Shown in pieces: positions 16,319 to 24,230 of a stretch of 35,357 bases of DNA; position 1 is the first letter of the stretch; the number at the start of each line of letters is the position of its first letter. Where the stretch lies: assembly GCF_025060895.1 (NCBI RefSeq), contig NZ_JANZKV010000029.1, forward strand, positions 1 to 35,357. The letters are read 5' to 3'. A model generated the notes under the pieces. That model saw nothing but the letters and a program-made list of their open reading frames with translations, was not told the origin of the DNA and did not search any database. Source of the DNA: Stieleria sedimenti. GTDB taxonomy: Bacteria > Planctomycetota > Planctomycetia > Pirellulales > Pirellulaceae. A program made the position numbers and the translations under genes.

Positions 16319-17692
16319 TCAATCGATGCTCCTAAGATATTTCTCCAGCATGGTGTAACCATCTTCGGTCACTTGGTTTCGGTCGTCCGCATCGTTTGGG
16401 TTCAGCCCGTTTACAGTTTCCCAACCGTCGGGCATTCCGTCATGGTCGGTATCTGAGGGGGCGGGTGTGCTTCTCAGTTCCGGCCAGCCGCCGACATCGT
16501 TTTGTGAATCGATAATGCCAGTGATTTTCGATATGTCGGTCACGCGTTTCGTCGTTTTGTAGATGCCTTCATATGTTGCCGTGCCGTTGCGAACTTCTTC
16601 GACGATTCGCGAATCGACTGAATCTCGATTCGGCAAGGTTGCTCCCGCGTTGGCGAGAACCAACGAAAACGCTTCCCCTGCGGTATGTTGATGAATTTCC
16701 ATTGCGTCCCATGGTTTGTCGAGTTTGACAAAGTTGCTGCCTCGTACGCCGCTCCAGTTGTCAGAGTTCACAGAAGGGCTACCCTCGATCACATTTCCGG
16801 AAACATGCCAGCTGCCTTTATCGTCTTCGCCTCGGGATGAAGGTTCCGCCAGTACGGCTACTTTGCCGGGATCAGTCGCCGGGCCTGGCTTATAGTAGTT
16901 TGCCACCATGTTGATCGTGGAAAAGTTGAATTTATCGTTTCCTGCTTGATGAGCTTCTCCGCCATAACAACTGACATACCCCCAGTTGTAGAGCACGTTG
17001 TTTCGATAGTCTGTATGACCGCACCCCGATGCGAATCGTGGGTTTCGGCCCGAGTTGTGTGCGATCAAGTTATGGTGGTAGCTACTGTGATTTGATCCCC
17101 AAATGCCGCCAAATCCATGTTGGGACTTGACGTGATTTGAATCGAACATGCTTTCGGTAATCATGCACCACTGCACCGTGACGTTTTCGCAGTGGTAAAT
17201 CGACATGACCTCATCGACACTCCAGCTAGCTGACACATGGTCGAGGATCAAGTTCCTGACATAGCGAGATGAAATTGCGTCTGCATCTTTTCCTGATTCA
17301 TCGCCGAATCTGACGCGGATGTACCGAATGATTACCTCATCGGCATCGATCGACAGCGGGTATCCTCGTAGGCAGATTCCATCGCCGGGGGCCGTTTGTC
17401 CTGCAATGGTGATGTTCGGGTTCTTGATCTTGATGTCACTCTTGAGTTCGATTGTCCCCGAGACTTTGAACACAACTGTTCGTGGTCCTTGGGCTTCAAC
17501 TGCAGCACGAAAGCTGCCTTCGCCGGAATCATTGAGGTTCGTGACTTCGTAGACCGCCCCACCTCGCCCGCCAACGGTGTATTTGCCATATCCTTCAGCC
17601 GTAGGAAACGCTAGCAGTCCTTCAGCGAAACCATTGATGGGCCACGCTAGAAAGCCGATCAGAAACACCGTTCTGCAGAATACGTTTTTCAT
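16319..17692 (-). CDS. Secreted pectate lyase-like protein
   Basis: 457 residues. A signal peptide ends near GFAEG (residues 1-24). The body is a right-handed parallel beta-helix of the pectate lyase type, with GGRGGAVYEVTNLNDSGEGS, PNITIAGQTAPGDGI, DHVSASWSVDEVMS and GRNPRFASGCGHTDYRNN. The Asp residues in the middle motifs are candidates for calcium binding, and the Arg in NPRF is a candidate catalytic base; both are inferred from the family. The C-terminus has DTDHDGMPDGWE and GLNPNDADD, a calcium-binding thrombospondin type 3-like motif common on secreted planctomycete enzymes. The expected reaction is beta-elimination of polygalacturonate. The DNA is visibly AT-richer than the neighbours, suggesting transfer. 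Confidence 0.87.
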   Translation of the reverse strand: MKNVFCRTVFLIGFLAWPINGFAEGLLAFPTAEGYGKYTVGGRGGAVYEVTNLNDSGEGSFRAAVEAQGPRTVVFKVSGTIELKSDIKIKNPNITIAGQTAPGDGICLRGYPLSIDADEVIIRYIRVRFGDESGKDADAISSRYVRNLILDHVSASWSVDEVMSIYHCENVTVQWCMITESMFDSNHVKSQHGFGGIWGSNHSSYHHNLIAHNSGRNPRFASGCGHTDYRNNVLYNWGYVSCYGGEAHQAGNDKFNFSTINMVANYYKPGPATDPGKVAVLAEPSSRGEDDKGSWHVSGNVIEGSPSVNSDNWSGVRGSNFVKLDKPWDAMEIHQHTAGEAFSLVLANAGATLPNRDSVDSRIVEEVRNGTATYEGIYKTTKRVTDISKITGIIDSQNDVGGWPELRSTPAPSDTDHDGMPDGWETVNGLNPNDADDRNQVTEDGYTMLEKYLRSID

Positions 17693-17779
17693 CGTTTGAT
17701 CTTCTTTGATGTTTGAAAGGTGAAAACTGCGGAGTAGTTAGGCTGCAGTCGCATAAGGCGTTATTGGGAGTCGCGGATG
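17693..17779. other. Upstream region of the pectate lyase gene
   Basis: A short AT-rich stretch between the lyase start and the gene remnant at 17780. It should hold the lyase promoter. I could not pick out a convincing -35/-10 pair. Confidence 0.3.
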
Positions 17780-17935
17780 TCATTCGATTTCGATAACGAC
17801 TCGCTGATACCTCGTGAGCGGTGGCGTGCCGGAATCAGTCACCTCGTAGATCACATGAAATGACTTCCCGGCTGAATCGTTGGGTATTTCGATCGTTGCA
17901 ATGGCTGACGAAGATTATCAGGCCAAGCATTACAG
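17780..17935 (-). pseudogene. Remnant of a DUF1593/Sde182-like protein, frameshifted
   Basis: Reading the minus strand, the stop at 17780-17782 is preceded in frame by EIPNDSAGKSFHVIYEVTD and SGTPPLTRYQRVVIEIE. This closely resembles the C-terminal domain of DUF1593 (nucleoside-hydrolase-like, cellulose-binding Sde182) proteins, which end in EVTDxGTPxLTRYxRVxV. Going upstream, this frame hits a stop after SSSAIATIEIP, while the next frame reads NAWPDNLRQPLQ, which also fits the family just before that point. A frameshift near 17895-17910 is therefore likely, and the rest of the gene is gone. The remnant suggests a former polysaccharide-use locus with the pectate lyase. The family is recalled, not searched. 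Confidence 0.6.
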
Positions 17936-18013
17936 GAAGTCTAGCTGAATTCTTGATTGAAATGAGCGTATTCTTAGCTTCCCGTAATTGGTGTTCACGG
18001 AATCCTTGAATCG

Positions 18014-18754
18014 ATGAAGCACTTTGATCCTGACCGACCGCGTTTTGCTTCCTACGGTTTCACTTGCGAGAAGTGGATGCCCCAAGCGATGCCGCGGGCG
18101 GATCAGCATGACGAAATCGAGCTGAATTACCTCACCTCAGGTTCACTGACTTATCTGATGGGCGGCCGACGTGCCGTTGTACCTGCTCAGCACCTCGCCG
18201 CTTTCTGGGCGACGGTTCCTCATCAAATCGTGGAGTACACCGGCAATGAGCCTTATTACGTCGCCACGATTCCGTTCGCATGGTATCTGAAATGGGGTAT
18301 CGCGGCCCAACTTCATGACACATGGTTGGAAACGGCAGTTGCACTGGAGATACAAGCTCGCTTGCTGAGAATGGCAAGATCTTTGAGTGATGTTTCGCCG
18401 CCGATCAACTCTGAGCGGCGGATTTCAATGGAATCGCAAGACAAGGCCGAGCAGATGGCATGTCGGATCTCTCGATGCTTCGAAGAACGGCTGACGATCC
18501 CCCAGATCGCGGCGGAAGTTGATTTGCATCCCGACTACGCCTCGACACTTTTCAAAAAAACGTATGGCACAACGATCGTGAACTTCATCACACGTCAACG
18601 CGTCGCCCACGCACAGCGATTATTGCTATCGACTGAATCCCCAATCATTAACGTCGCCGAGGACTCAGGATTCGATTCATTGTCTCGTTCCAATCGGGCA
18701 TTTAAGCAATTTACGGGGGAAACTCCTCGCGAGTACCGAAAGAACCTGAGATAG
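18014..18754 (+). CDS. AraC-family transcriptional regulator
   Basis: 246 residues. The N-terminal part looks like a cupin sugar-sensing domain (DEIELNYLTSGSLTYLMGGR, then VVPAQHLAAFWATVPHQI). The C-terminal double helix-turn-helix is complete: LTIPQIAAEVDLHPDYASTL for the first, and INVAEDSGFDSLSRSNRAF with GETPREYRKNL for the second. AraC proteins of this MelR-like type usually have about 290-300 residues. The text between IPFAWYLKWGI and LETAVALEIQARLLRMA appears about 45 residues short, suggesting an in-frame internal deletion; this is inference from memory. It lies beside the pectate lyase gene on the opposite strand and may regulate it. Confidence 0.85.
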   Translation: MKHFDPDRPRFASYGFTCEKWMPQAMPRADQHDEIELNYLTSGSLTYLMGGRRAVVPAQHLAAFWATVPHQIVEYTGNEPYYVATIPFAWYLKWGIAAQLHDTWLETAVALEIQARLLRMARSLSDVSPPINSERRISMESQDKAEQMACRISRCFEERLTIPQIAAEVDLHPDYASTLFKKTYGTTIVNFITRQRVAHAQRLLLSTESPIINVAEDSGFDSLSRSNRAFKQFTGETPREYRKNLR

Positions 18755-18776
18755 CTGACCGACAGACTCAAGCATA

Positions 18777-19100
18777 CTACCTCTCCCCTGCTTCTTGCGG
18801 TGAAGGACTGCCCATCAAAACGTCGGATGATGCAACGAGTTCGACGGACTGGATGCCGGCGATCGCGAACTGCCGCCGTTCTTCGCGGCTGATGCAGAGT
18901 GCCAGCAGGTTTTGGTTTTCCGTGGTCCAGCGAATGGGGCTGACCAGACGCGCGGTTCGTTTGCCAGTTCGATCTTGGTAGATGATGCGGCAAACCCAGT
19001 GATCGGGGTCTCGCATTACGAGCGAGAGCTTCTGAGGGAGCGTCTGATGGCGTTTGGCTTTGCTTGGGGCTTGTCGCTTGTGAGTCGTGGCTTGGGGCAT
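18777..19100 (-). CDS. Small WYL-like domain protein
   Basis: 107 residues. A basic N-terminus (KRQAPSKAKRHQ) precedes a compact domain. The stretch CRIIYQDRTGKRTARLVSPI, then LLALCISREERRQFAIAGI and QSVELV, follows the pattern of WYL domains, which bind small ligands or nucleic acid. Here it stands alone without a helix-turn-helix. The resemblance is by eye and should be treated as tentative. The ATG lies 1 base after the stop of the 19102-19410 gene, so the two are cotranscribed. The pair is flanked by the copy B repeat. Confidence 0.6.
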   Translation of the reverse strand: MPQATTHKRQAPSKAKRHQTLPQKLSLVMRDPDHWVCRIIYQDRTGKRTARLVSPIRWTTENQNLLALCISREERRQFAIAGIQSVELVASSDVLMGSPSPQEAGER

Positions 19101-19101
19101 C

Positions 19102-19410
19102 TCAGATCCTCTCTGCGTCGGGGGTGAAGCCGGCGGCGACGAGGGCTCGCTCGAGCTCGGGACGGATTTGGTCGTCGCTCAGGCCGGCGCGGCGGTGAGT
19201 CCGGACGACACGCATGAAGACGTCGTTGGCTGTCTGCGCCCGCGGAGGCGGGGCTTTGGGGGACTCGACCGGCCAGCCGTCCGATGGCGGTAGCGAAGGG
19301 TGGGCACGGCGCAGTCGCCAGCAGAGGGCTCCGGCAGTGATGCAGGAGCCCAGTCGGTGGTAGTGGTCGACCAGGTCGAGAACGTGTCGAGGTCCGACGC
19401 TGGGCCCCAA
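19102..19410 (-). CDS. Unknown small protein, 5' end in a repeat
   Basis: 102 residues if read from a TTG at 19408-19410. The sequence has HVLDLVDHYHRLGSCITAGA near the start, then ALCWRLRRAHPSLPP and a C-terminal helix-like segment DDQIRPELERALVAAGF. I do not recognise the family. No ATG or GTG start lies near the N-terminus, and the first residues fall in the repeat at 19402-19788, so the gene is probably 5'-truncated by that repeat. Its stop is 1 base from the WYL-like gene start. Arg-rich composition is normal for this GC content. Confidence 0.5.
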   Translation of the reverse strand: MGPSVGPRHVLDLVDHYHRLGSCITAGALCWRLRRAHPSLPPSDGWPVESPKAPPPRAQTANDVFMRVVRTHRRAGLSDDQIRPELERALVAAGFTPDAERI

Positions 19411-19788
19411 AGTCTCCCGCCCAGCGCCAGCTGAATCGGGGCTGATCGAGTTAACGGATCACACTTCGTTTGGTGGCAAAAGAGAGCGGCAGCGAGTCCG
19501 GTATCCCGGAGGGATGCCAGCGAGTAGCCGGAGGTCAGCGCAGCGCCACCTCCGGGAAGCGGTTCACGGACTCCCGTCGACCCCGGACGGGGTCGCCGCG
19601 AATCATTCCGCCGACGGTGCCGCAGTCCGCGTTTCCAAAAGAGATGATCGTGATGACTGCCCACTCGAGGTGGCAGGCCGGGTCCGAGGGCTCGGACGCG
19701 ATTTGCTTCGACACCCTCCGGGGTCGTGTCGTGCGGGGGACCGTATGTCCGGATGTGGCGCTGCGCTTACCTCCGGCTACTGGCTTTG
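19402..19788. repeat. 387-bp element, copy B
   Basis: A second, direct copy of the element at 15533-15924, differing by scattered substitutions and a few indels. Its internal inverted repeats are at 19524-19555 and 19749-19780 and match at 30 of 32 positions. The outer inverted repeat present in copy A is not preserved at the right end here (CTTTGACCCC). Open frames inside the element on both strands appear in both copies but look like by-products of the GC-rich repeat. Confidence 0.75.
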
Positions 19789-19840
19789 ACCCCGCCGGGG
19801 TCATGCCAGCCAATGCGGCGCTGGAGTTGTGAGCGGAACG

Positions 19841-19970
19841 GCGCGAGCGGGCTGTCGATTTAGATGATGTTCCGAAATCAACGTGATCATGCCAGCCCGA
19901 CGCGTGAGCGAGGGGCGCCGCGTGGCCCCTTGCTAACGCGTGCGGGCTTAAATCGACAGGCCGCTCGCGC
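19841..19970. repeat. 130-bp nested inverted-repeat element
   Basis: The outer arms are 22 bases each, at 19841-19862 and 19949-19970, matching at 21 of 22 positions and both including the TGTCGATTTA/TAAATCGACA core. Inside, 19894-19948 forms a second hairpin from AGCCCGACGCGTGAGCGAGG to its near-complement. There is no coding potential. A similar half-element occurs at 34-58. This looks like a dispersed MITE-like repeat. The flanks (19789-19840 and 19971-20078) show no gene. Confidence 0.75.
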
Positions 19971-20078
19971 CTTGCCGCTCGCAAATCGGGATTCATTTGA
20001 TCGGTCACGCGACCATCGTTGTGAGTCGTCATGCTCAACGCCGTTGTGATTGCCGCAGTGGCGATGCCACGATCTGGC

Positions 20079-21830
20079 TCACCGAGAAGTGGGCCGATTG
20101 GTGATCCAGAGCGATCGGTAGGGCGTCACATTGAGCACGGCGTTTTGGTCGTCGAAACGGGTTCCTGAAATGGCGTCGTGCCAGGCGTCCATCGCGATCA
20201 GGTTCAGATCAGACAGTCTTAATTCCTGCACCGAGTCGGTCATGTTGTGCACACAGAACACGCTTTGGCTGCGGTCGGTGCTCTGCCGCCAAAACGCAAA
20301 GAATGGTTCGTGCAGTTGCAGGGTGAACTGCGTCGCGTTGGGGTGGAACGGCAGCATCTGACGGCGTAAATCGATGCGGCGGATCAATTCGTGGAACACC
20401 TGATGGTGCACCGATCCTTTGTCGCTCAGTTGCCGTTGCAGTTCTTGCCAATTCCATTTGTGGCGATTGATGCTGCGGTTGTGCTTGGTCGCTTCCACGC
20501 CGGCTTGATCGTTCGGGGTGGCCAGCAAGCTGTGGATGTAGAAGGCGGGGATGCCTTCGAGAGCCATCATCACGGTCTGCGAGCACAAGAAACGTTCCAC
20601 CTGCCAAGGGTCTTCACCTTTGACCGTTCCCCGCAGCGCATCAAACAGCGCCACGTTGAGTTCATAAACGCGTTCGCCGCCGTCGGGCGTGCGGCGGGTC
20701 GAAACATGGCCGCCGAAGCGTCGCACGGTTTCGACCAGTTGCAGCTGTTCTTCGTCGGACAACAAGCCTTCGGCCGGCCGCATGCCGATGCCGTCGTGCG
20801 AGGCGGTGAAGTTCAGGTAGGTGCAGCCCACCGGCGCCGGGGGCATCGTCATCATCCAACGCTTCAGGTATTCGGTTTTTCCGGTCAACAACGCATGCAC
20901 CAGCAGCGGCGCCAGGCTGAAGTTGTAGATCACGTGGGCTTCGTTGCGGTTGCCGAAGTACGTCAGGTTTTCGTGGTTGGGGACGTTGGTTTCGGTGATC
21001 AGCAAGGTCCCCGGCGCAAAAAAATCGGTGACCGTGCGGATCAGCTTGACGACTTCGTGCGTCTGGGGCAGGTGCATGCATGTGGTGCCCGGTTCCTTCC
21101 ACAGAAACCCGACCGCATCGAGCCGAAAGATACTGACGCCGTGCTCCAAGTACAGCCGGATGATTTTGAGAAACTCCATCAGGACTCGGGGATTGCGGAA
21201 ATCCAAGTCGACTTGATCGTGGCTGAACGTGCACCAGACGTGCTTCAGGCCGGCGGACGTTTCGGTCGGTCGCAGCAGTGGTGATGCGCGGGGGCGGACG
21301 ACGTCCGAGAGATCGTCGCCGACATTGGCTTCCATGATGTAGGAGGCGCCGGGCTCGATCCCCTTGCGATAATTCTCAAACCATTGACTTTCCGAAGAGA
21401 CATGGTTGATGACGAGATCGGCCATCAATCGATAGTCATCGGCGATCTGCGAGATCTCCGACCAATCGCCCAGCTTGGGATTGACTTGGGTGTAATCGAT
21501 GACGGCAAACCCGTCGTCGGAGCTGAACGGGCAAAACGGCAGCACGTGGACGGCCGAGAGGGAGTCTTTGACGTGTTGCTTGAGAAACGCGTGCAGCGTT
21601 TCCAGCGGAACCGCATCGCCATCGACGATCGAATCTCCGTACGTGATCAACAGACAATCTTCTTGCGACCACAGTTGGTGAAGCGGCAGTGGGCGTTGTT
21701 CTTCGAGATGGTCGAAGATCGCGATGACCTCGTCGGCCAGTCGCTCGACCTTGGAGTCGGGGTAGAGGAAACCGAGGTGTTGAGCAAGTTGTGCGCGAAC
21801 CGGCGAGTCGTCAGTGTCCGTAGAAGCCAT
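20079..21830 (-). CDS. GH13 sugar phosphorylase, probably glucosylglycerate phosphorylase
   Basis: 583 residues of the GH13_18 sucrose phosphorylase group. The catalytic residues are visible: nucleophile Asp238 (FRLDAVGFLWKE), acid/base Glu280 (LLITETNVPN) and Asp346 (NFTASHDGIG). The length exceeds plain sucrose phosphorylases (about 490-500 residues) and fits the glucosylglycerate or sucrose-6'-phosphate phosphorylase branches. Upstream on the same strand are the synthase and phosphatase for glucosylglycerate, so I infer that it splits glucosylglycerate with phosphate to glucose 1-phosphate and glycerate. Sucrose as substrate cannot be excluded from sequence alone. The gap to gpgS is 47 bases, and the three genes likely form one operon. 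Confidence 0.82.
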   Translation of the reverse strand: MASTDTDDSPVRAQLAQHLGFLYPDSKVERLADEVIAIFDHLEEQRPLPLHQLWSQEDCLLITYGDSIVDGDAVPLETLHAFLKQHVKDSLSAVHVLPFCPFSSDDGFAVIDYTQVNPKLGDWSEISQIADDYRLMADLVINHVSSESQWFENYRKGIEPGASYIMEANVGDDLSDVVRPRASPLLRPTETSAGLKHVWCTFSHDQVDLDFRNPRVLMEFLKIIRLYLEHGVSIFRLDAVGFLWKEPGTTCMHLPQTHEVVKLIRTVTDFFAPGTLLITETNVPNHENLTYFGNRNEAHVIYNFSLAPLLVHALLTGKTEYLKRWMMTMPPAPVGCTYLNFTASHDGIGMRPAEGLLSDEEQLQLVETVRRFGGHVSTRRTPDGGERVYELNVALFDALRGTVKGEDPWQVERFLCSQTVMMALEGIPAFYIHSLLATPNDQAGVEATKHNRSINRHKWNWQELQRQLSDKGSVHHQVFHELIRRIDLRRQMLPFHPNATQFTLQLHEPFFAFWRQSTDRSQSVFCVHNMTDSVQELRLSDLNLIAMDAWHDAISGTRFDDQNAVLNVTPYRSLWITNRPTSR

Positions 21831-21877
21831 GGAATCGATTGCTTGTAGCGGGATAATCGAGGTTGGAGAGAATCGTT

Positions 21878-23089
21878 TCAGGCATTGTCTGCCTCCACCG
21901 CGCCCAGAATCTGGTCATAGATGTCTGGCACCGCGCTGGTCACTCGGGACCAGTTGTGAATGAAGGGGCTTTCGTCTGGACGATTGAGGAATTCGTCTCC
22001 CGCCGCAACGATGACACGGCTGAATAGTTCAACCGTGGTTTCCTCTCGGTGACGATCCAGGTTCAGCCCACTCATCACGGCGTCGTTGTGGTAATGGTCC
22101 ACGACGTCGAGCGCTGTACGGTAGTAACAGGCTTTCAAGGTTCGCAGCATGCTGTTGCTGATGACGAATCCTTGAACAGCCAATTTGCGAATAAACGCTT
22201 TGCAGATGTCGGTTGCCATACGATGCAACCCGCTCGTGCGATCGTCTTCGGAAACCGCTTGATGTTTGTGATCGTATGCGTCGGCGATGTCCACCTGGCA
22301 GATCCGATTCAGGTTGCAATTGCGGTACATCTCCGACAGGGTGCCGATTTCCAGTCCCCAGTCGCTGGGGATCCGCAATGAGGTCACGATTTCGGAACGC
22401 ATCGAAAACTCGCCCGATAGTGCGTAGCGAAAACTTCCCATGTAGTCGAGATACTCGACGCGACCGAGCACCGTCTTGAGAGCTCGTATCAACGGAACCA
22501 CCAGCAACCGAAAGACGCGGCCGTTGAGTTTTCCATTGGCGGCACGATAGTAATAGCCCTTGCAGAACTGGTAATGGAACGAAGGATGGGCCAGCGGGTA
22601 GAGCAGTCGCGCGGGCATCGAACGATCGTACGTCAGGATGTCACAATCGTGTAGCGCGATGGCTTTGGATTTTCCCGATGCCAGAAAGTACCCCAGGCAA
22701 TACCAGACGTTTCGGCCTTTGCCCGGGTCCATCGGGGCCAGCCCTTCGGCTTGCAGGGCGGCATCGACGTGTCTTAGTCGTGTTCCGTCATTCCAGAGCA
22801 CGACATGGTTTTGCGGCAATTTGTCGAAGAATCGCTTGGCGGCCTGGAATTGTTGCTCGTTGGCTCGATCGAGCCCGATGATGATTTCGCCCAAGTAGGG
22901 GATCTTTGCCAACGCGTCGACGATCGGTCCCATCGCCGGACCTTCCAATTCCGAGTACAGGCACGGCAACAGCAACGCCATCGGGGTTTCCGCGGAAAAC
23001 TGCACCAGCTCTGACTCAAGCTCGTCAGTGGAGCGATTTCGCAGGTTGTGAAGGGTTCCGATAATTCCGTTCTGCGAAAAGTCCGCCAT
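21878..23089 (-). CDS. gpgS: Glucosyl-3-phosphoglycerate synthase
   Basis: 403 residues of a GT-A type glycosyltransferase that joins glucose from a nucleotide donor to 3-phosphoglycerate. The N-terminal PMALLLPCLYSELEGPA and IIIGLDRANEQQF strands form the nucleotide-binding half. A DCDI motif (IALHDCDILTYD) supplies the metal site, and PSDWGLEIGTLSEMY is a family hallmark of the acceptor side. The start ATG at 23089 lies 14 bases after the stop of the phosphatase gene. It works with that phosphatase to make the compatible solute glucosylglycerate. The donor (UDP- or GDP-glucose) is not resolved. Confidence 0.88.
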   Translation of the reverse strand: MADFSQNGIIGTLHNLRNRSTDELESELVQFSAETPMALLLPCLYSELEGPAMGPIVDALAKIPYLGEIIIGLDRANEQQFQAAKRFFDKLPQNHVVLWNDGTRLRHVDAALQAEGLAPMDPGKGRNVWYCLGYFLASGKSKAIALHDCDILTYDRSMPARLLYPLAHPSFHYQFCKGYYYRAANGKLNGRVFRLLVVPLIRALKTVLGRVEYLDYMGSFRYALSGEFSMRSEIVTSLRIPSDWGLEIGTLSEMYRNCNLNRICQVDIADAYDHKHQAVSEDDRTSGLHRMATDICKAFIRKLAVQGFVISNSMLRTLKACYYRTALDVVDHYHNDAVMSGLNLDRHREETTVELFSRVIVAAGDEFLNRPDESPFIHNWSRVTSAVPDIYDQILGAVEADNA

Positions 23090-23103
23090 GGTGTTCGCCT
23101 CGA

Positions 23104-23952
23104 TCAGTGAAGGGGAGATTGGGAGGGAGCAGTCGAGTCGCGTTCCAGCCGTGTCAGCAGCTGCGAAACGGCTTCGGCCCAGCCGGCGGCTCCTTGCGCG
23201 GTGGCAATGATCCCCCTGCCGGCGTCAACGTGGACTCCCAGCCCGGAAGGAGTCGGGATGCCGATCGGTACATCGGCCAAATCCAGCATGCTTTGGTCGA
23301 TGGGACTGTCACCGATCGCCGCGAGAATGGGTTGACCGCTGGGCTGCGACGATGGATCGGAGTGCGAAAGGCGAGCAGCGACGGCCTGCATCGCCCGGCC
23401 CTTGCTGGTCTGGCCGGCGACGTGCCAAAAGCGACCACCGCGGGTTAGGCTGAGCTGGTGATCACGCAGCGATTGTTCAAACTTGTTTCGTTGCTCGTCG
23501 CTGTCGTCCCAGAGCAGTGGCTCGGTTCCTTGACGCGCCAACGCCATGCGGGCGCTGTCCTCGGGCAACTGGGTTTCTGCGGCGACGCCGGCGAGCCCCA
23601 GGTCGGCAAACGAGCGGAAGCGATACTGAGGTTTCAGGGACTTCAGCACCTCCAGAATGTGGTCTCGCGACGCACCGATGATTTCAACGTCGCCGAACGG
23701 CTGGCCGGTTTCACCGCCCCAGCAAATCACGGACCCGTTTTCGGAGATGAACGGATAGTCGGCCAGCTCCAGTTGCCGGGCCAGTTGGCTCATCTCCGGC
23801 ACCGTCTTGCTGGAATTCATGACCAAGGGAATCTGGCGATCACGCAAGGTCTGCAACGTCGCTGCCGCCGGAGACCAGTCGTAGTCGTGCTTGTTGAGCA
23901 AGCATCCATCGAGGTCGGTAAACAAAATCAGCGGTGACGCGGTTGGCAGCAT
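23104..23952 (-). CDS. mpgP: HAD phosphatase, mannosyl/glucosyl-3-phosphoglycerate type
   Basis: 282 residues of the HAD-IIB family. Motif I is LFTDLDGCLL with nucleophile Asp13 and Asp15. Motif II is LVMNSSKT, and the C-terminal motif AAIGDSPIDQSML supplies the metal ligands. The KGRAMQAVA lysine region is present. The family removes phosphate from mannosyl- or glucosyl-3-phosphoglycerate, and next to gpgS the glucosyl form is expected. I start at the ATG at 23952, just before the first strand; the frame runs on to 24015 without family-like sequence. It is the first gene of the leftward three-gene unit. Confidence 0.87.
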   Translation of the reverse strand: MLPTASPLILFTDLDGCLLNKHDYDWSPAAATLQTLRDRQIPLVMNSSKTVPEMSQLARQLELADYPFISENGSVICWGGETGQPFGDVEIIGASRDHILEVLKSLKPQYRFRSFADLGLAGVAAETQLPEDSARMALARQGTEPLLWDDSDEQRNKFEQSLRDHQLSLTRGGRFWHVAGQTSKGRAMQAVAARLSHSDPSSQPSGQPILAAIGDSPIDQSMLDLADVPIGIPTPSGLGVHVDAGRGIIATAQGAAGWAEAVSQLLTRLERDSTAPSQSPLH

Positions 23953-24230
23953 GACGCCAAGTTTATGGAATCGGCGATGCGGTCGCCACTGCGACTGCGG
24001 GCCGGGCGGGTTCACTGACCTCGTGGAACGCTAAGGGGAAAGTTATCGTTGCTGTGGCGGGAATCCGCCATTTTGAAAAAGCTCTGGCGGGTTTTGCGGT
24101 GAGGTTTTGATCTACCAAGAGATCCCTTTTCCGGAGTGGCGGACCGGTCGGGGCAACAGAAGATGGCTGCACCTTGGACGCACGCAATCCTGTTTTATTG
24201 ACGCCGAATTGACGCCGAATCAGTTGGGCC
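23953..24230. other. Divergent region between the phosphatase and 24231 gene
   Basis: About 280 bases with promoters expected for both directions. Visible features are a short inverted repeat, GGCGG-GAAT-CCGCC, near 24056 and a perfect 11-base tandem duplication TGACGCCGAAT at 24199-24220 just before the small gene. I could not define promoters. Confidence 0.35.

Noticed and set aside
14990-20078. Phage-type attachment site or integrase in the tRNA-Leu island
   Set aside because: I found no second copy of the tRNA 3' end and no integrase or transposase frame, so phage-type integration is not supported.
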